64,000 nt of DNA from Ursus arctos (GCF_023065955.2 NW_026622886.1:7698001-7762000), one strand, 5' to 3'. Numbered from the stretch's first letter, positions 22,526-36,444 are shown. Notes: generated by a model not told the origin, from the letters alone. Program-made: numbers and translations.

Positions 22526-23594
22526 GTGCACAAGGAGTGAAGATTTGTTTGTCTGGGGACCCACAGGCCAGCCCTTATTTTTACTTAGTGTAAGTTTCTC
22601 CCTCGGAGGAAGTTCAAGTTTCCTGAGTCAGATCCACATCCATCAGCCTTCCTGCTGCCTCAGCACTTGGCAAGCACCGAAATCTCTTGCAGCAAAGACA
22701 TGATCCCCACAGGGTGTGAGCGACACCAGCTCGCATGCAATTATTTTAATGCGTGGCCCAGGACCTTCTCGCGCCCGGGTTGGTGTATTTTCGGGGGGAA
22801 GAATCTTCCCTCTCCTTCCCTCTCGCATCCTTCAAAAGGCACAGGAAGAGAACGTACCCTACACGCTCCTCCTTTCCCTGAAATGCAAGCGACGCCAGGT
22901 GGCCTCCTCCCCGGGAGGGTCTGCTGGCAGGAGCGGGGCAGGAGGGGGGCAGGATGCTGGTAGGCAGGCTGCTGCCCCCGTCTTTGAGGAGAGAAGAGAA
23001 CCCTCAGAATTCAGGGCCACCCTGGCCTGCAGGCACTGGGCTAGGCTTTTGTTTCAGCCTCTTAACTACTTTCTGGAGTTGGGATTGCTGGTTCCCACCT
23101 TGCACATGAAGAAACCAAGGCCGTAGGGCATAAGACCAGGTGCCCAAGGACACACACAGCTAATGAAGAGCATAGCTGAGATTCACAGCCAGGCTGGCCT
23201 GCCGTCCCCGGTGCCTGCTCTGCCATTACACCACGTTCCCTGTGCCAGGAGAGAGGGACTTGGTCTTGCCGAACAGTATTTACCCAGCCAGCTGCAAGGG
23301 CTGTGGCTGCCATACACCTGGGGGACCCTGAGAGAGAGGGCCTTCCAGATCTCTCCAAATGGTGGTGGCCCTGTTCAGGCACCTGTAAAGGAAGGAGCCA
23401 GGAAGAGACCGAGCTCCGGACACCCCGTTCCCTTCCTCTGTCTCACTGTCAGCTGTGCTGGTCCCCCATCATGGGAGGCGAGCAGGGCAAAGGTGAAAGC
23501 TAGTTTATGTCTTCCATAATGTGACAAGGCATGAACAGGGAAGTTTTTAAAAACCTGGCTTCTCCTGTTCTCCCCATGCAGACAGAAGAACAGG

Positions 23595-23745
23595 GGCTTT
23601 GGAATCAGGTTTATTCAAACTTAGGTTTGAATCCCGGTTGCCACGTTTACTAACTTTGTGGTCTTGGGCAAGTCATTTCTCCAGTTTCTTCATGTCTAAA
23701 ATTGCATTCCTTGTTCAGGTCACTGTGAGGATTAAAAGACCATGA
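23595..23745 (+). mobile_element. MIR SINE relic
   Basis: TAGGTTTGAATCCCGGTTGC, TGGTCTTGGGCAAGTCATTT and CACTGTGAGGATTAAAAG are MIR core elements in order. Confidence 0.8.
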
Positions 23746-23759
23746 CTGTAATGCTGACG

Positions 23760-24190
23760 GTGAGGGCCCCTCCCTTCCCCCACACCCTGCCCCAGACAGC
23801 TCCCCTGCCAAGGACATGAGCTCTCCCTGCTGGCTCATCTTTTGGCCCTCCCACCCCACCACTCGTGTCTTGTCCATTACAGTCAGAGCGTCTCTCAAAC
23901 CCAGAGTTAGTAATCTCCCCCTCCGTAAAATCCCCAGTGCCACAGCTGAGCTCTGAGCATGACCTGCGTGGAGCCAGGCTCTCCCTGCGCCCCGCTCCCC
24001 TCCGCAGCATCCTCTCCCACCCACCCCACCCAGCACCTGTGCTCCGTGTGCAGCACGTGACTTCACGTCTTCCCCAGGGCCTTCCCTCTGCCTGGACGGT
24101 GCCATCACCATCCCCTCTGTGCTGGCCCCCACCTCCCAGGAAACTGGTCCATTCTTCAAGCCCCTGTACATGCATCATCTCTAGAGCTAC
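23760..24190 (+). mobile_element. L2 LINE fragment
   Basis: AGGGCCTTCCCTCTGCCTGG and the preceding CCATTACAGTCAGAGCG and CTCAGCATGACCTGC-like wording follow the forward L2 ORF2 end. The long open frame across it is coincidental. Confidence 0.5.
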
Positions 24191-24984
24191 TGTTTTAAAG
24201 CTCGCGTTCCCCTTGACCCTCCCTCCACGATCACGTTCTATGCCCCGTTTGTGGACAGGTCTCTGGCCAGTCGCCAGCCAAGCAAGGGCGAGCACCATCC
24301 GCAGAGGTCACTGCCCCATCTCCCAGCGTGGTCCACCGGAAGCCCTTGCTAGCCAGCCTTTATGGAGCGCTCACCTTTTGCCAGACGTGACTTACGTGCT
24401 TTACATGTATTACCAAGTTTATTTTTCATGGCAGTTCTATGACACGGTGCACCCGTCAGTCCTGGCTGGAGGCAGAAACCATACCAATTATTCGAACAGA
24501 GAATTTAATCGCTAAAAAAGGCAACTAGACATAAAGTGTTGATTTGGTAATGAAAAAAGCAAAAATAGGAAATCGCAGGAGACAGTTACCCCCCCCCCCG
24601 CCCCGGAGCTGAAGGAGCAGAGGGAGAGGTGGGAAACATTACCACTCGGGGCTGGCACTCAGACCTGGCCTGGGGGCAGCAGGAAGCTCCCTCTGAGTGT
24701 TGGAAAAGCTGCAAGACGATTCTAGCTGCTGCTCCAGGAAAAAAGTGCCGCGGCCGCCTCGAGAAAGTCGGGAGGGTAACTCTTGCAGGAACAGGAAGCA
24801 ACAGGGGGGCCACCTTCCTTTTTCCCCACCCAGACTCCCAGTCTCCCTCCTGGAGGGAGGCTGGTGGTATCGAACAGGAGGGGGCTGGCAAAGTAGAAGT
24901 AGGGTTAGCAGAGCCCAACCTCAGTGTCACCACGCAGGCTGGGAGCTGAGAGACGGAAGTTTACATGCTGACACAGGCAGGAGC

Positions 24985-25110
24985 TCTTGTTCCCCCCGTT
25001 TCACAGACAGGGAAACTGAGGCACAGAGACTAAGTCACTTGCCCAAGAGCGGAGGCAGGATTTGAACCCACGCCGTCTGGCCTCAGCGCCCTTCCTCTTC
25101 ACCCCGCTAC
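24985..25110 (-). mobile_element. MIR SINE relic immediately upstream of an exon
   Basis: CAGGGAAACTGAGGCACAGA, CACTTGCCCAAGAGCGGAGG and TTTGAACCCACGCCGTCTGG are close to the reverse MIR consensus. The copy ends about 140 bases before the exon at 25248. Confidence 0.8.
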
Positions 25111-25130
25111 CGTAAACGGTGAATGAGTGA

Positions 25131-25637
<507 letters not shown>

Positions 25638-26074
25638 TGAAACTGTAGTGAGGGTCTCTCTCCATAGCCGGGAGACTCCGAGGCCCTTGCGGACGTGGCC
25701 CCACACGGGAGAGCCAGCAGTCAGCACGGTCAGTGCGTGGGTGCCATCAGAGACTTGCGCAAGTACCTGGCTCCTGGAGGGTCAGCACAGGCGAAGAGAG
25801 TGTTAGGTACGCGGGCGCAGGCATAGCTACCACCTGCACCTTCCTGTTTCTTTGCTGCCTATCATTTCTTCCTGTGTTGTATCTCGTCTGATGAGTGTAG
25901 AAAGCCTCTTGCTCTCCCCAGTGGGAGTGGAGAGTGGGGACCCAGGGAGGTTCGGCGGCTGCTCACAGCCAGCAAGGAGCCAAGCTGAGAGTGACTTCAA
26001 GTTCTGGGGAGCAGGAAGTGGGGAAGACAGCACACCGTCATGGAAAGGTCAGGGCTTGGCGGGGCAGGCCGACC

Positions 26075-26260
26075 TGGGTTTGGCTTGAATCCCTTCCAGC
26101 TACCAAGTAGGTGACCTCGGGCAAGTTACCCAACCTCTCTGTGCTCCTGTTTCCTCAACCACCAAATGGAGATGCGAAAGGTAAAGGCGTGTTTTGAGAC
26201 TAAGTCGAACTTGGATTTGAAGCACCTGGCTCCGCCTCTGCCGTATGTTAGACGCTCAAT
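26075..26260 (+). mobile_element. MIR SINE relic
   Basis: GTAGGTGACCTCGGGCAAGT, ACCTCTCTGTGCTCCTGTTT and ACGCTCAATAAGTATTTCC match forward MIR. Confidence 0.8.
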
Positions 26261-26604
26261 AAGTATTTCCTCCCTTTCCTTGACCCTCAGTATTAGACAC
26301 AGCGAACATTTACTGAGGGCCTTTCCGTTCTGAGCACAGAGGACTCATAGGTACAAAAGGACACCGGTCCATGCCGTCGCGGTGCTAATATTCTCGTGGG
26401 GGAAACACAGCGGGTAACTATGAACCTTCAGGGAAAGCCATCAGCCAGTGGCTCCAGTGAGCAGCTGGGCTACTCCACTGGTTTGCAGGGTCGGCATGGG
26501 GGATGGGGAGCTTCTCCGAGGTGATGTTCCCTCTGAGTCCTGAATGACGGGAAAGAGCCGGCCATAGAAGAGCAGGGCATGAGGGAAATTCAAAATCAAA
26601 GCTG

Positions 26605-27450
26605 TAGGGGGCTCTCCCCTCACGCCTGTTAGGATGTCTGTTAGCAAAGAACAAAAGATAACAAATTGGTGACAGGTGGGGAAACTGGACCGCTGCCCTG
26701 CTGGTCGAGTGCGTGCTGCTGTGGCTGCAGTGCCGAGCAGGAGGCCGGCTCCCCCAGGAGTGGCCAACAGAACTGTCCTGTGACCCCACAGTCCCACTAC
26801 TGGGATGTATCCCGAAGCACTGAGCCTGGGATCCCCAGGCAGTCGGTGCATTGCCACGGTCACTGCAGCATAATCTTGACAGCCGCAGGTGGAGACCCCC
26901 CCACCCATCCACTGATGAACGGATAAAATGTGCTCTGTGAGTCCAACATAATGTTGTCCAGCCTTAAAAAACAAGGAACCCTTACCCTCTGTGACAGCAT
27001 GGTGGACCAGGGAGATGGTAGGCTGAGCGAGAGAAGACATCCCCAAAGGATAAATACTGCATGATGCCTTACGCCACATATAGAGCTAGACAACAGAATG
27101 CTGGTTACCAGGGGATGGGGAGAGGGGTTACGGGGAGCCCCTGTTCAGTGGGTGCAGTGTTAACCGCCCCAGAGATTTGCTGTTCGCTGCAGGCTTGTAG
27201 TTAACAGGGTATGGTGCACCGAAACATTTTAAGAGGGTAGGTCTCATGTTAAGTGTTCTGACCACACTCAACACACACACACACACACACACAACTAGGA
27301 AACTTTGGGTGGGCAGGGGGTGGGGGGCGATGGATATGTTTATTACCTTGATTGTGGTGGAAGTAATGTGACTGTAACGTACGTCCAGACTCGCCAAATT
27401 GTTTTCATGATGTGTGATTTTCTATGTACCGGTTATACCTCAGGAAAGCC
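26605..27450 (+). mobile_element. 5'-truncated ancient L1 3' end
   Basis: The order of motifs is that of an old L1 3' end. ORF2-end remnants include CCACTACTGGGATGTATCCC and CCATCCACTGATGAACGGAT. They are followed by GGTTACCAGGGGATGGGGAG and a 3' UTR with GGCGATGGATATGTTTATTA and TTATACCTCAGGAAAGC. It contains a (CA)n tract at 27271-27293. It is flanked on both sides by L2 sequence in the opposite orientation, so it inserted into that L2. Confidence 0.75.
27271..27293. repeat. (AC)n microsatellite
   Basis: An uninterrupted AC tract of about 23 bases lies in the 3' UTR portion of the L1 fragment. Confidence 0.95.
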
Positions 27451-28509
27451 GGGGAGGGAGCTGGAAGAGCAGAGGAAGGACGTTCCAGGTAGGGGGGAGT
27501 AGCCAGTACAAAGGCCCTGGGGCAGGCCAGAGCCGATATGAGGACCTGAATGTTGGCCAGTGTGCCCTGGGGGTGGAGGGGAAGGAGGAGACCAGCAGAA
27601 GCTGAGCATCAGGAAGGCTGGAGGCAGGTGGGAAGGATGTTGTGAACCAGTGAGAGAGTCAGAATTCTGTTTTATTACTGTTGTCGTTATTGTTTATATT
27701 ATGTTGGACATCATGAGAATCCGTTTCGGCTCCCAGAGGCAGGGGAGGGTCTGTGGAAGGTCTGGAGGATACATTCATCTGGGCCTTTACCAGGATGACT
27801 GGTCCCAAGGTCACCCTGCCCTCCGGTATTTGGCTCCCAGGTCACAGTGGAGTCCCCTCGAGCTCTGGCCCATCCCCACATCACCCTCCATGGCTTTGCT
27901 GGTGTCTGTCCTTCTTTCCCACTGGCAGTGGAGGAAAGAATACCATTAAGCCCTTGAACTCTGGCTCAGATTCTAGGAAGCACTTAGAGGTTTTGACAAA
28001 CACTGTGTTCTTCTGGTTTTTCCTTCCTGCTCAAATCAGTATTTGCCATCATCATCAATATCTGAGTGCCCATTCGGCACTTTTTCCCCCAAACACTAAA
28101 TGAAAACCGTTCTCTTGCCTTTGTTTTTTCCTGCATGGAAAAAAGCCTTGGCAGGACGAAGCCCTCAGTTAATCGCCCCCATCCGTGAGTCCCCCAAGTG
28201 CGCTGTTCAGCATCTCACAAGGTGGGGCTCCCCTTAGACGTGACCCACCCGCTTCTCCGACCACCGGCTTGCCAGGTCATCGGGGTGGGGACGGCGTCAG
28301 TGGTCCTTCTCATAATCTGTGACTGCATTTATCTGCTCAACAGGCACGTGTGAATGCCAGCCACGTGCAGGGCGCTGGGGTTGAACTCAGAGGCTGACCC
28401 CGTCCCTATAGGGAAGTCGAGTGCCGCGTAACAAGTGTCAGAGATGCCAAGACAATGGTCTCCCTGGGTGCAGGAGAACGAGAGGGCGGCCGCTCTGAGG
28501 CTCTCCACA

Positions 28510-28915
28510 GCTGTTACCCGAACACTCTGCCCTTGACTGTACACTAGCCACACCCACCGCCTCTCTGTTCCTTCTGCATTCCAGGCTCAGTTCCAGGGCA
28601 GGGCCTTTGTGCTTGAACACCCTGCCCCCAGGCATCCACATGTCTCAGAAGCGTCCTCAGAAACTTGCCCCGCCCCTCACCTCCAGTAAAGCCGGAAGGC
28701 ACTGCGATGTGCCCCGTTTTCTGTCATCAGAGCACCTGCTACTGTTCACAGTTAGTAGGTCCATGCAACTGTCTCCTGTTTCTTTTCCCAAATAGAAGAC
28801 CAGAATAGAAGACCCTTAGAGACTTTGCCTGTCCTGTTCACCCCCGGGGACTCCTTCCTCTAGCAGAGAAGCAAGCACATCATAAGCACTTAAATATATG
28901 TTGAACGAACTGAAC
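28510..28915 (+). mobile_element. L2 LINE 3' fragment
   Basis: CAGGGCAGGGCCTTTGTGCT, CCCAGGCATCCACATGTCTC and the end AAATATATGTTGAACGAACT match the forward L2 3' end. Confidence 0.6.
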
Positions 28916-30849
28916 AAATAAGAGAGACAAGGAAGTACCGGGTAAAGGGCAGAGCAGCTGGAAAGCAGGGAGCCCAAGGAGTACGTGCTGGTCGTTGGTG
29001 TCCTAGAGCACAGGCATGTCGGCAGTGACAAGAATGAAGCTGACCAGAGGGGCCTTGGCTGTGCTTAGTTTAGACTCCGACCTGTCCGGCAGTGAAGAGC
29101 CGCCAAAGGGCTTTAATCGTGGTCAGATTGACATTGGAGGGAAATGACTCCCTGAGTGGGACTTCACACAGTGAGAGGGACAGGTTAGAGGCAGGGAGGC
29201 CGGTTAGAACATTGCTACGCCCCAGGCGAAAAGATGACGTTGGGGCTCTGACTTAGGGCAGCAGCACCGGGGATGGCGAGAACAGGTGGGTTGCTTGGTG
29301 GGTGCTAAGAACAGGGGCAGGTGCAACGAGCCCTCGTAAATCAAGACGGCAGGCCCTGTACCCTCCTGCAGCCAAGTTCCTCGGCTGAGCCCACTCCCCG
29401 TGTGGCAGGGGCCAGGGCCAGAAGAGTGGCTGTAACATTGGGTCCCTGGAACCGCATCCCTGCAGGGAATTCCACCGCCTGGTCCTCGGCAGCATGTCAA
29501 GTGTTAGCAGCAAACAGAGCCAGCGGGAAAGGGGAAGATCTTGGATCTGGGCCCATGCTGGATGCTCCCTGCTCTGTGGGAGGAGGTCGTTAGAGCTTTG
29601 ACAAGTGACAAGAGGGTGGCAGTCTCGAAGAAATGAAGTCAGGAATCTCTTAATGGGACTGTAGGTCCTGGAGGGGAGAGGCCTCCTGTGACAGTGTCTG
29701 CCAGGCATTTGGTCCTTCCAACAGTCACCAGCCACAGGGCTAGGGATCCGGAAGGAGCATCGCAAATCGAAGCCTGCACTAGCGAGGGATGGAGACGAGG
29801 GGGGGTCGTTCTCCAGCATAAGAGGCACCGGACCAGGCCGGCACTTCAGTAGCACACGAGAAGGGCGTTTCACACACTAAGGGAGAAAGGCGCATCACAG
29901 AAGACTTCCTGGAGGAGGTGGGATTTGAAGGCCCAAAAAGGCAGAATGAGGGCATATAGAGCGTGGACCTCGTGGGAGGGAGGGAGCAGCAGGGGCAGCA
30001 GAGACCAGAGGTGAACAGGAACAGGGCACGTTCAGAGGAAGGCAGTGTGAGAACATAAACAGCTGTACAAGTTCATTATTGTTATTTCTTCACCAGGGGG
30101 GTGATGATGATGGTGATAAGACGGTGGGCTCACTTGTCATCGCAGCTCAATCATTCAGGAGACGTGTGGCTCAGAGAAGTCATGTGAGTGCTCTGAGCCT
30201 CGGTTCACCATCTGATAAATGGGGGACAGGGATGCCTTTGTCATAGTGTTCCATGGATACTTTATGTTAAATCACCAAAAATGGGACTCGGCACCAGGAG
30301 CACAGCGTTCGCTGAGATGCGTTTTTTTCACAGATCGCAGTGCCGAACCCATCTGATGTTGGGTCCAAATCGGTTGTTCTATGAGGGGTCTTCAGGTTTG
30401 ATGAACATTTTTCCTAGGCAGGCCTGGCAGAGGGGGAGCCCGCAGCGTGGCTTAGAGCTCCGTCTGTAAAGCGTTGCTGGGCCGTCCGCTTCGCTCTGGG
30501 CCACACGATCCCAAGTGCATCTCCCACCAATTAAGAGACTCCGGGAAGGAAGGAGAGGCCACTGGGCTGACTTTGCTGCCAAAGAATATAAATGAATGAA
30601 TTCAGGAAGCCAGTGTGAGGCTACGAGGGGAAGAGCGGGCCCCCGTTTTAGACTCTGTGTGTGGGGTTCTTGCTCTAGCACAAGACGATTCGGTTTGGAA
30701 GAGCTGGCTGCGTCCATGGTTTAGACTGACAGGAGCTGGTGTGACACAGAGCCTCTCCTGCCCCGTAACGTCCCTCCCTTTTCCTCAGGAACCCGGCCCC
30801 TCAAGGGTATGCAGGGAACCCTGGGGCTCCACAGAACACAGGCGGATAA

Positions 30850-31095
30850 TCACGGATATTCTCCACCCCCAGTCCATGGCAAAAATCGTACAGCATCTCT
30901 TAACAGGCTTGCATCTGGCCTCTGCTGGAATCCTCCCAAAGACAGGGAGCTCATCACTTACAACAGCTTACTCCGCTGTTGGGGAAAGCTCCAGATGCTA
31001 ACCCGTTCTTCCTCATGGTGAGTGTAGTCTTTCCTTCTCTAAGGAATCCATTGGTCTGAGTCCTGTCCTCTAGAGCAGTAAAAATTAGGTTACCC
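30850..31095 (+). mobile_element. Ancient interspersed repeat relic, possibly L3/CR1-like
   Basis: GACAGGGAGCTCATCACTTA, a GGGAAAGCTC block, TCCATTGGTCTGAGTCCTGT and CCTCTAGAGCAGTAAAAATT follow a widespread old mammalian repeat that I recall in this order. The family name is uncertain. Confidence 0.4.
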
Positions 31096-32119
31096 CCCTT
31101 CGTGTCCCCAGCAGCCTGGCCAATAGGGTAGCATGTTTCCATACATTGGTTATTCGGAAACCTGCATCTCTCCCTAAGCACTGTATTTATAAAACGATGC
31201 CGTATCATCAAGAGTGCCTTGTTCCACCTGAGGGAGTTTTCCAGCTCGAGGAAGCTCACCTTGCAAAACGCAGAGCTGTTGGCATGTGTACGTTTTAATC
31301 AATTTGGATGGGACTCTGGTAAAGGACTTATGCTTCCCTTGGTAGCCTAAGTATACAAAACTCAGTTTACAATTTTCAGTGAGTAAGATGGCACTTTCTA
31401 GGCCAAGGGGGCAGGAATTGGCCAGGGGAAGGAGGATGCTGTTTATCCTGGCAGGAAATGGCCTGGAACTGTCCTGCTTATTCTGCGGAGCTCTTTCTGA
31501 CAGCTGTCGCTTTCAGTTTCATCGGCTTCAGAAACAGCCCTTTCTGGGCTCCCCTCCCCATTCCTCCTTCCTCTGGCAGCTGGAGAAAGAAAAACCAATG
31601 ATATGGAAGTCAGAAAGACCCGGAGTGAAAGAATCGTGCATGGTCGTGGTAGGAGTTCAGTTGCGAAACACAGCAAACATCCAAAACGTGCAAGAAAAGA
31701 AAAAAAACAACAAAAAACGATGCCAGCGAGTTTTGACCTGTATGTGGAATTGTAAGTCAGTGGACGGTGTCTGCAGACTTAGAGCTTCCTTAGCCCATGT
31801 CCACTGCAGACATCACTAATCAATGGTCCCACCCATTCCACCCGGGCTCAGTTCCCCACCCACCCCCCGCCCCAGCATCCTTGCCAAGACAGCCCTCCAG
31901 GAAACCCGTACCAGCCTCCGAGTGATGACACAGGAGATGCTGAAGCCTGTTGGGTCTGTCTCCCTGCGCTAGACGTTAGTCACTCTGGGTCTCCTAGAAC
32001 GGAGACAGCTCTCTGTGTCGCTTCAAGACCTTCCTCTGCTTTTTTTAGCCTCTGCCAATTGGGGGTTTCCTGCAGGGAAAGAGAAAAGGAAGTACAACTT
32101 GAATCTTCACCCCGATCGA

Positions 32120-32255
32120 GGGAGGTAGGCTTTATGAGTCACATTTCACAGATAAGGAAACCAAAGCTCAGAAGGGATGAGTTACTTGCTCAAAGGCAAA
32201 CAGCTCCCTAAACGGCGGGCCACGATTGGAAAGCAGGTCTGTGTCACTCAGAAGT
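32120..32255 (-). mobile_element. MIR SINE relic
   Basis: TTTCACAGATAAGGAAACCA and GTTACTTGCTCAAAGGCAAA match reverse MIR. Confidence 0.7.
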
Positions 32256-32619
32256 GATGATCCGGGGCCTCGCTTCCCAAGTGGATGGAGCTCCATCTAT
32301 CAAATGAATATAATGAAAACGATGGGTTATTCAGCAATCATTCCAGTGGTTTCTACTTGTAACCATTTCCTACTCTTTCACAAACCCTGCAAGGTAGTTA
32401 TTACCTCTGTTTCTAGAGGAGGTCATAGTGGCTCAGAGAAATGAAATCACGGGACGGGGTGGTGGCAGTGTTGGAACCTGTATGAAGCTTGACCCACAGC
32501 TGAGTGGTCTTTCTGGAGGTATTTGCAACACTCCCTGGTCTACACCTGCAGTACCCACTGCCCTGTATCCCGGCACCCCTGTCTCCTGGGGCTCCTGACT
32601 TTGGGTCTGCAGAGCCCGC

Positions 32620-32800
32620 ATCACTCCTCAATAGATTATATTGTTGACTTTTTTATCTTGTTGATTATGTCTCTCCCTACCAGAATGAAGCTCTGTGACT
32701 GCAGGGATTTTTATCTCATTCATCAGTGTATCTTCATCCCATAAAAGACAGCGTGGCACCCATTCTGTGCTCAGTGAATTTTGGTGAACACATGAACTAT
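32620..32800 (+). mobile_element. L2 LINE 3' fragment
   Basis: CTACCAGAATGAAGCTCTGT, GCAGGGATTTTTATCTCATT and TGCTCAGTGAATTTTGGTGA match the forward L2 3' end. Confidence 0.6.
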
Positions 32801-33799
32801 TATAAGTCCTTTTCTTGAAGCATCTGTGGAGTGCTGGAAAGATCCCTGTACTTGACATCAGAACACCTGGCCCGAGCACTAGATCTAGGACTTCAGGCAT
32901 AACTCTCCCCTCCCACAGTAGTCTCACCTGTCAAATGGTCAGGCTGTCATGAGGTCAACCCTCATGGGGTTAAGGGTTAAGGTGTGCAGAGTGCCGCCCT
33001 TCCGTAGGAGGCCTGGTTCCAAGCATTGGCCAGAAAGCTTGTCCTGACGCCTTCCCTTCCAGCTGCTCTGATACTCCCCCCTCACCTCTGGAAGGAGGGT
33101 TTCCAAACTCAGCTCCCTCATCCGACAAGGGTTTTGGGTGGCCTGCGCGGCCACGTTCCCTGATACCACGCCAACCCAGAAGATAAGACCACAGCGTCCC
33201 CATGGCTCAATTAGAAGTTAAAAATAAGACATATATAAGGAGACTCTAGACACACTTCATGGCATCAGTCTGCATGGCCGTGCCAGGGAACAGATGGCTC
33301 TGTGGAAACAGCTGTATCCCGGAGAAACCTCAGAGAAAAGCAGAATGCATTACTGCTCTCACGTGCGAGCTGCGTGTCACCAGCTCTTTCATCACACGGT
33401 CGGCAGCGGAGCCCCCGGGTGGACAGCGCCAGACAGGGCCAGCCCCCATGGGTGTGTTAAGTTCTAGAAACCCGAAGGATCATAGCCTTTGCCTGCAAGG
33501 CCAGGGGTGAGGATAAAGGGAGGCACCACAGGGTCACGCTACTCTGGTGCGTCTGGGCTGCAGGCACAGCATCACGGTCTGTCCGCTTTGTTCCTGGCCA
33601 GCTCCAGCTTGCACACATCCCTTCTTCACGCTCCTGGGCTCCGGTCGTAATCTGTCCAGACGTGCCAGGTGCTCTCCCCTAGTTTTGCTTGCAGCCGCTC
33701 CCTGCCCTCTTCTTCCGGCAGACCCGTCCTCCGCGAGCCGGCTCCTCGTGCAGCGTCTAAGAGGGCAGCTCTGGAACAAGACTGCCGCAGGTAAAATCT

Positions 33800-33920
33800 A
33801 AGGAATATGAAAGGTTGGGCCAATTATTTAGACTCTTTGTGCCTCAGTCTTCCCATCTGTAAAATGGGAATCACAACTAGTCGGCCCGACAGGCTCAGTG
33901 AGGATGAGGCGGGACAGCTG
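33800..33920 (+). mobile_element. MIR SINE relic
   Basis: TTGTGCCTCAGTCTTCCCAT and CTGTAAAATGGGAATCACAA are MIR core sequence. Confidence 0.7.
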
Positions 33921-33934
33921 AGGAGCTCCGGTCA

Positions 33935-34130
33935 GTGTGGCCTACAGCACCTGCCTCCCCACCCTCATTAAGTTTCACTGGTATTATGAACATGCAGTAT
34001 TATGCTTGCCGACTTGCTTCTGTGTTTCCCCACCCAGACCAGATGAACAATTTAAATGTAGAAACTGGGGTTCATTCCCCAGTCCTAGCGCAGGGCTTGG
34101 CATACAGTAAGGGCCTATTAATTGTGTGTC
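33935..34130 (+). mobile_element. L2 LINE 3' fragment
   Basis: CCCAGTCCTAGCGCAGGGCT, TGGCATACAGTAAGGGCC and the preceding AT-rich block resemble the forward L2 3' end, diverged. Confidence 0.5.
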
Positions 34131-36444
34131 GTGTATGGATGAATATGGATACTGGGAGGGAGAAGACCAGGCCTTTTCCTCATTATTTCCTCAAAGCCTG
34201 AGTGCTGGAAAGACTCTCTCTGAGCGTTCCCTGAAGAGACCTAAATCCATGCCTTTCCTGTCCCATGAGAGAAGGAAGGTGGCCCATGATTTGCTTTTCC
34301 TTAGTAAGTGTTTTGAGTTCCCAGAACCTCGTTGATTAATACGCACAGCAGGCAACCAGTGAGCTCGTAATCTTTCTCTACCTGTCCGGCTGGTTTAACA
34401 AAGCTTACCTGCTTCCCGGAAAACCACAGGGAGGAGCCCTGAGGTGTAGGTCTCAGGAGACGTGTGTTAGAGCCCCAGCTTCTATGGGCAAAGCAGCTGA
34501 GGGCACTAGGGCAGCCCTGCCTGTCTCATTCAGTACTGGGAAGAACAGATGAAGTCCTGGGTGTCAGGGCGCCAGAAAACCTGAAAGTAAACGTTGAAAG
34601 TATCAAGCAGGACTCTGGAGTGTTACCTTACCCACCAGGTACTTCCACCCGTGCTGTGGAGGCATCAGAAGGAGAGGCGTCATAAGAAGAAGTAGACTCC
34701 TTGCTTGGTCTGTTGTACTCTGTCTGCATCACTCACTGGCTAGAAGAGGCGAGTCGGTGTGTTGAAGTAACACAAGCAATTGTAAATTGGGCTCCGCATG
34801 CTGGAAGGGTATTATTCATCAAAGTCCAGATGGGTGTTTCTGTTTGGCAGGTGGCTTTTCTCCAGGTTCAGGGGCCCTGACTCCTTCCATCTTGTGGCTC
34901 TGCCCTCCATGGAGCCTAGGACACCTCTCCTGGATGCCCTTGCTCTGGCCGACAGAGAGGAGTGTGCGTGAGTCTGCCTCGGAAGTGGTGCCCATAGTAG
35001 TGAGAACCTGTCCACATTCCAATGACCAGACTTGGCCACACAGGAAGGTTGCAATGCAGCCTGGCTGTGCGCCCAGGAAGAGAAGAGACCATGAATCTTG
35101 GTGTATGCAGAAGGTCCCTGCCACCATGGAGGGTACGTGCATTCAGTCCCCTGTAGTCCTAGAACCACCTAGCATTAGACCTGGAAAGAGCCCCAGAGAT
35201 TGATTAACAAGGCATTGTAGTGACTTGGTTATGTACAAGATCACAGAGAAAATACATGTGGAGGTAATAGCTCAGCTCTGTTCGCTCATCATGTGACCTT
35301 GAACAGGTGGCTAGACTATCAGATGAGGAATGCTTTCATCTGTAAACAAGGCAGACCGTTGTGGCTTAGCTGCGGAGTCAGTGTGAGTATTAACTGAGAA
35401 AGTGCCTGCAAAGCTCCCAGTATGTTCTCTGACCCTAGTGAGCACTCGATCCTTGAGAGCTCTTTTCTGAACCCCAAACTCTTTATCTTAGGAATCGGAG
35501 AAATGACTTGCTCAAGGTCAAAATGAACGTCAGGGGGATTAGGTCTCCGTTTCTGGTTATCCCCATAACCTCTCTCCGTAGTCTTTCCTGACTTTGGACA
35601 GAAGTCCATGAGGCTGGAGCCAGGGACGTACTTCCAGCCCCTCTGAATCCTCCGGCATGACCAGCCATCATTTCTGACAGCTCAGAGGTCAGTCCAGGCC
35701 ACAGTCCTCAAGGATGGGAAGAAATAAATGCAAACTGCTTAAAGGGCCATTTTCCCTTGAGTCCAAATCTCCCTGTGCCTCAGCTGGCTGCCCAAAGAAG
35801 CAATTTAGCAAATGTGTTTTATCTCAGGAGAATCTGTCTTTTGTTTCTGTGACTGGCTTGTCAGGAGCCTACTACCCGCCCTGGCCACAATATGGAGTGT
35901 GGTAGCGTTCAGGCCCTGTTAATGAAAGCCCTCCCTTCAGCTCAGCGTCTCTCTGGAGAAATCACCCATACCCTGGGTGGAAAGGAGGTAGTTTTTAAGC
36001 TGCTCCAGCCTTCCCCCTGAGATAACATCAGCCATGCAGTCAGCAATAAGAAATCCTCGATCAGAATTTGAAAAGGTACATAATGTAATCATAACATTGC
36101 TTGGGTTTTGTGCAGCACTTTACAGTTTACAAAGCACTTTTACACGCATTAGCTCCTTTGAGAAAATTGCAGGGAACTCGTTAAGGACAGAAAAGTATAA
36201 AGAAGCCAATAAAATTCATCTGTGAACCCAGCAGTCAGAGAAAAGCTTTGTTAACATTGTAATACATTCCCTTTGGTCTCTTTTCTATGTGGCTTTTTGT
36301 TTGTTTGTCTCTCTGCTGTTTTGGGATCATACTGCATATGCATTTTTATGGCCTGCTTTTTCATGGAGCATTGTGTCTTCCACAGTCTCTTCGATCCTTG
36401 CATGTATCCCCTGGGAGAGGAGTCACTGCACTGCAAAGATGGCC

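Larger units (their letters stand above)
26285..27690 (-). mobile_element. L2 LINE relic split by the 26.6-27.45 kb L1
   Basis: The left part (26285-26600) includes GCGAACATTTACTGAGGGCC and GAAGAGCAGGGCATGAGGG. The right part (27450-27690) resumes with GAAGGACGTTCCAGGTAGG and CAAAGGCCCTGGGGCAGGCC. Both parts are in reverse L2 order. Confidence 0.65.

Noticed and set aside
23865..24515. 216-codon open frame on the + strand
   Set aside because: It crosses L2-like sequence and unique intron, has no splice or promoter context, and its product is proline/serine/arginine-rich translation noise.
26441..27079. 212-codon - strand open frame
   Set aside because: It spans the nested L2/L1 relics and has no similarity I can recognise to a protein.
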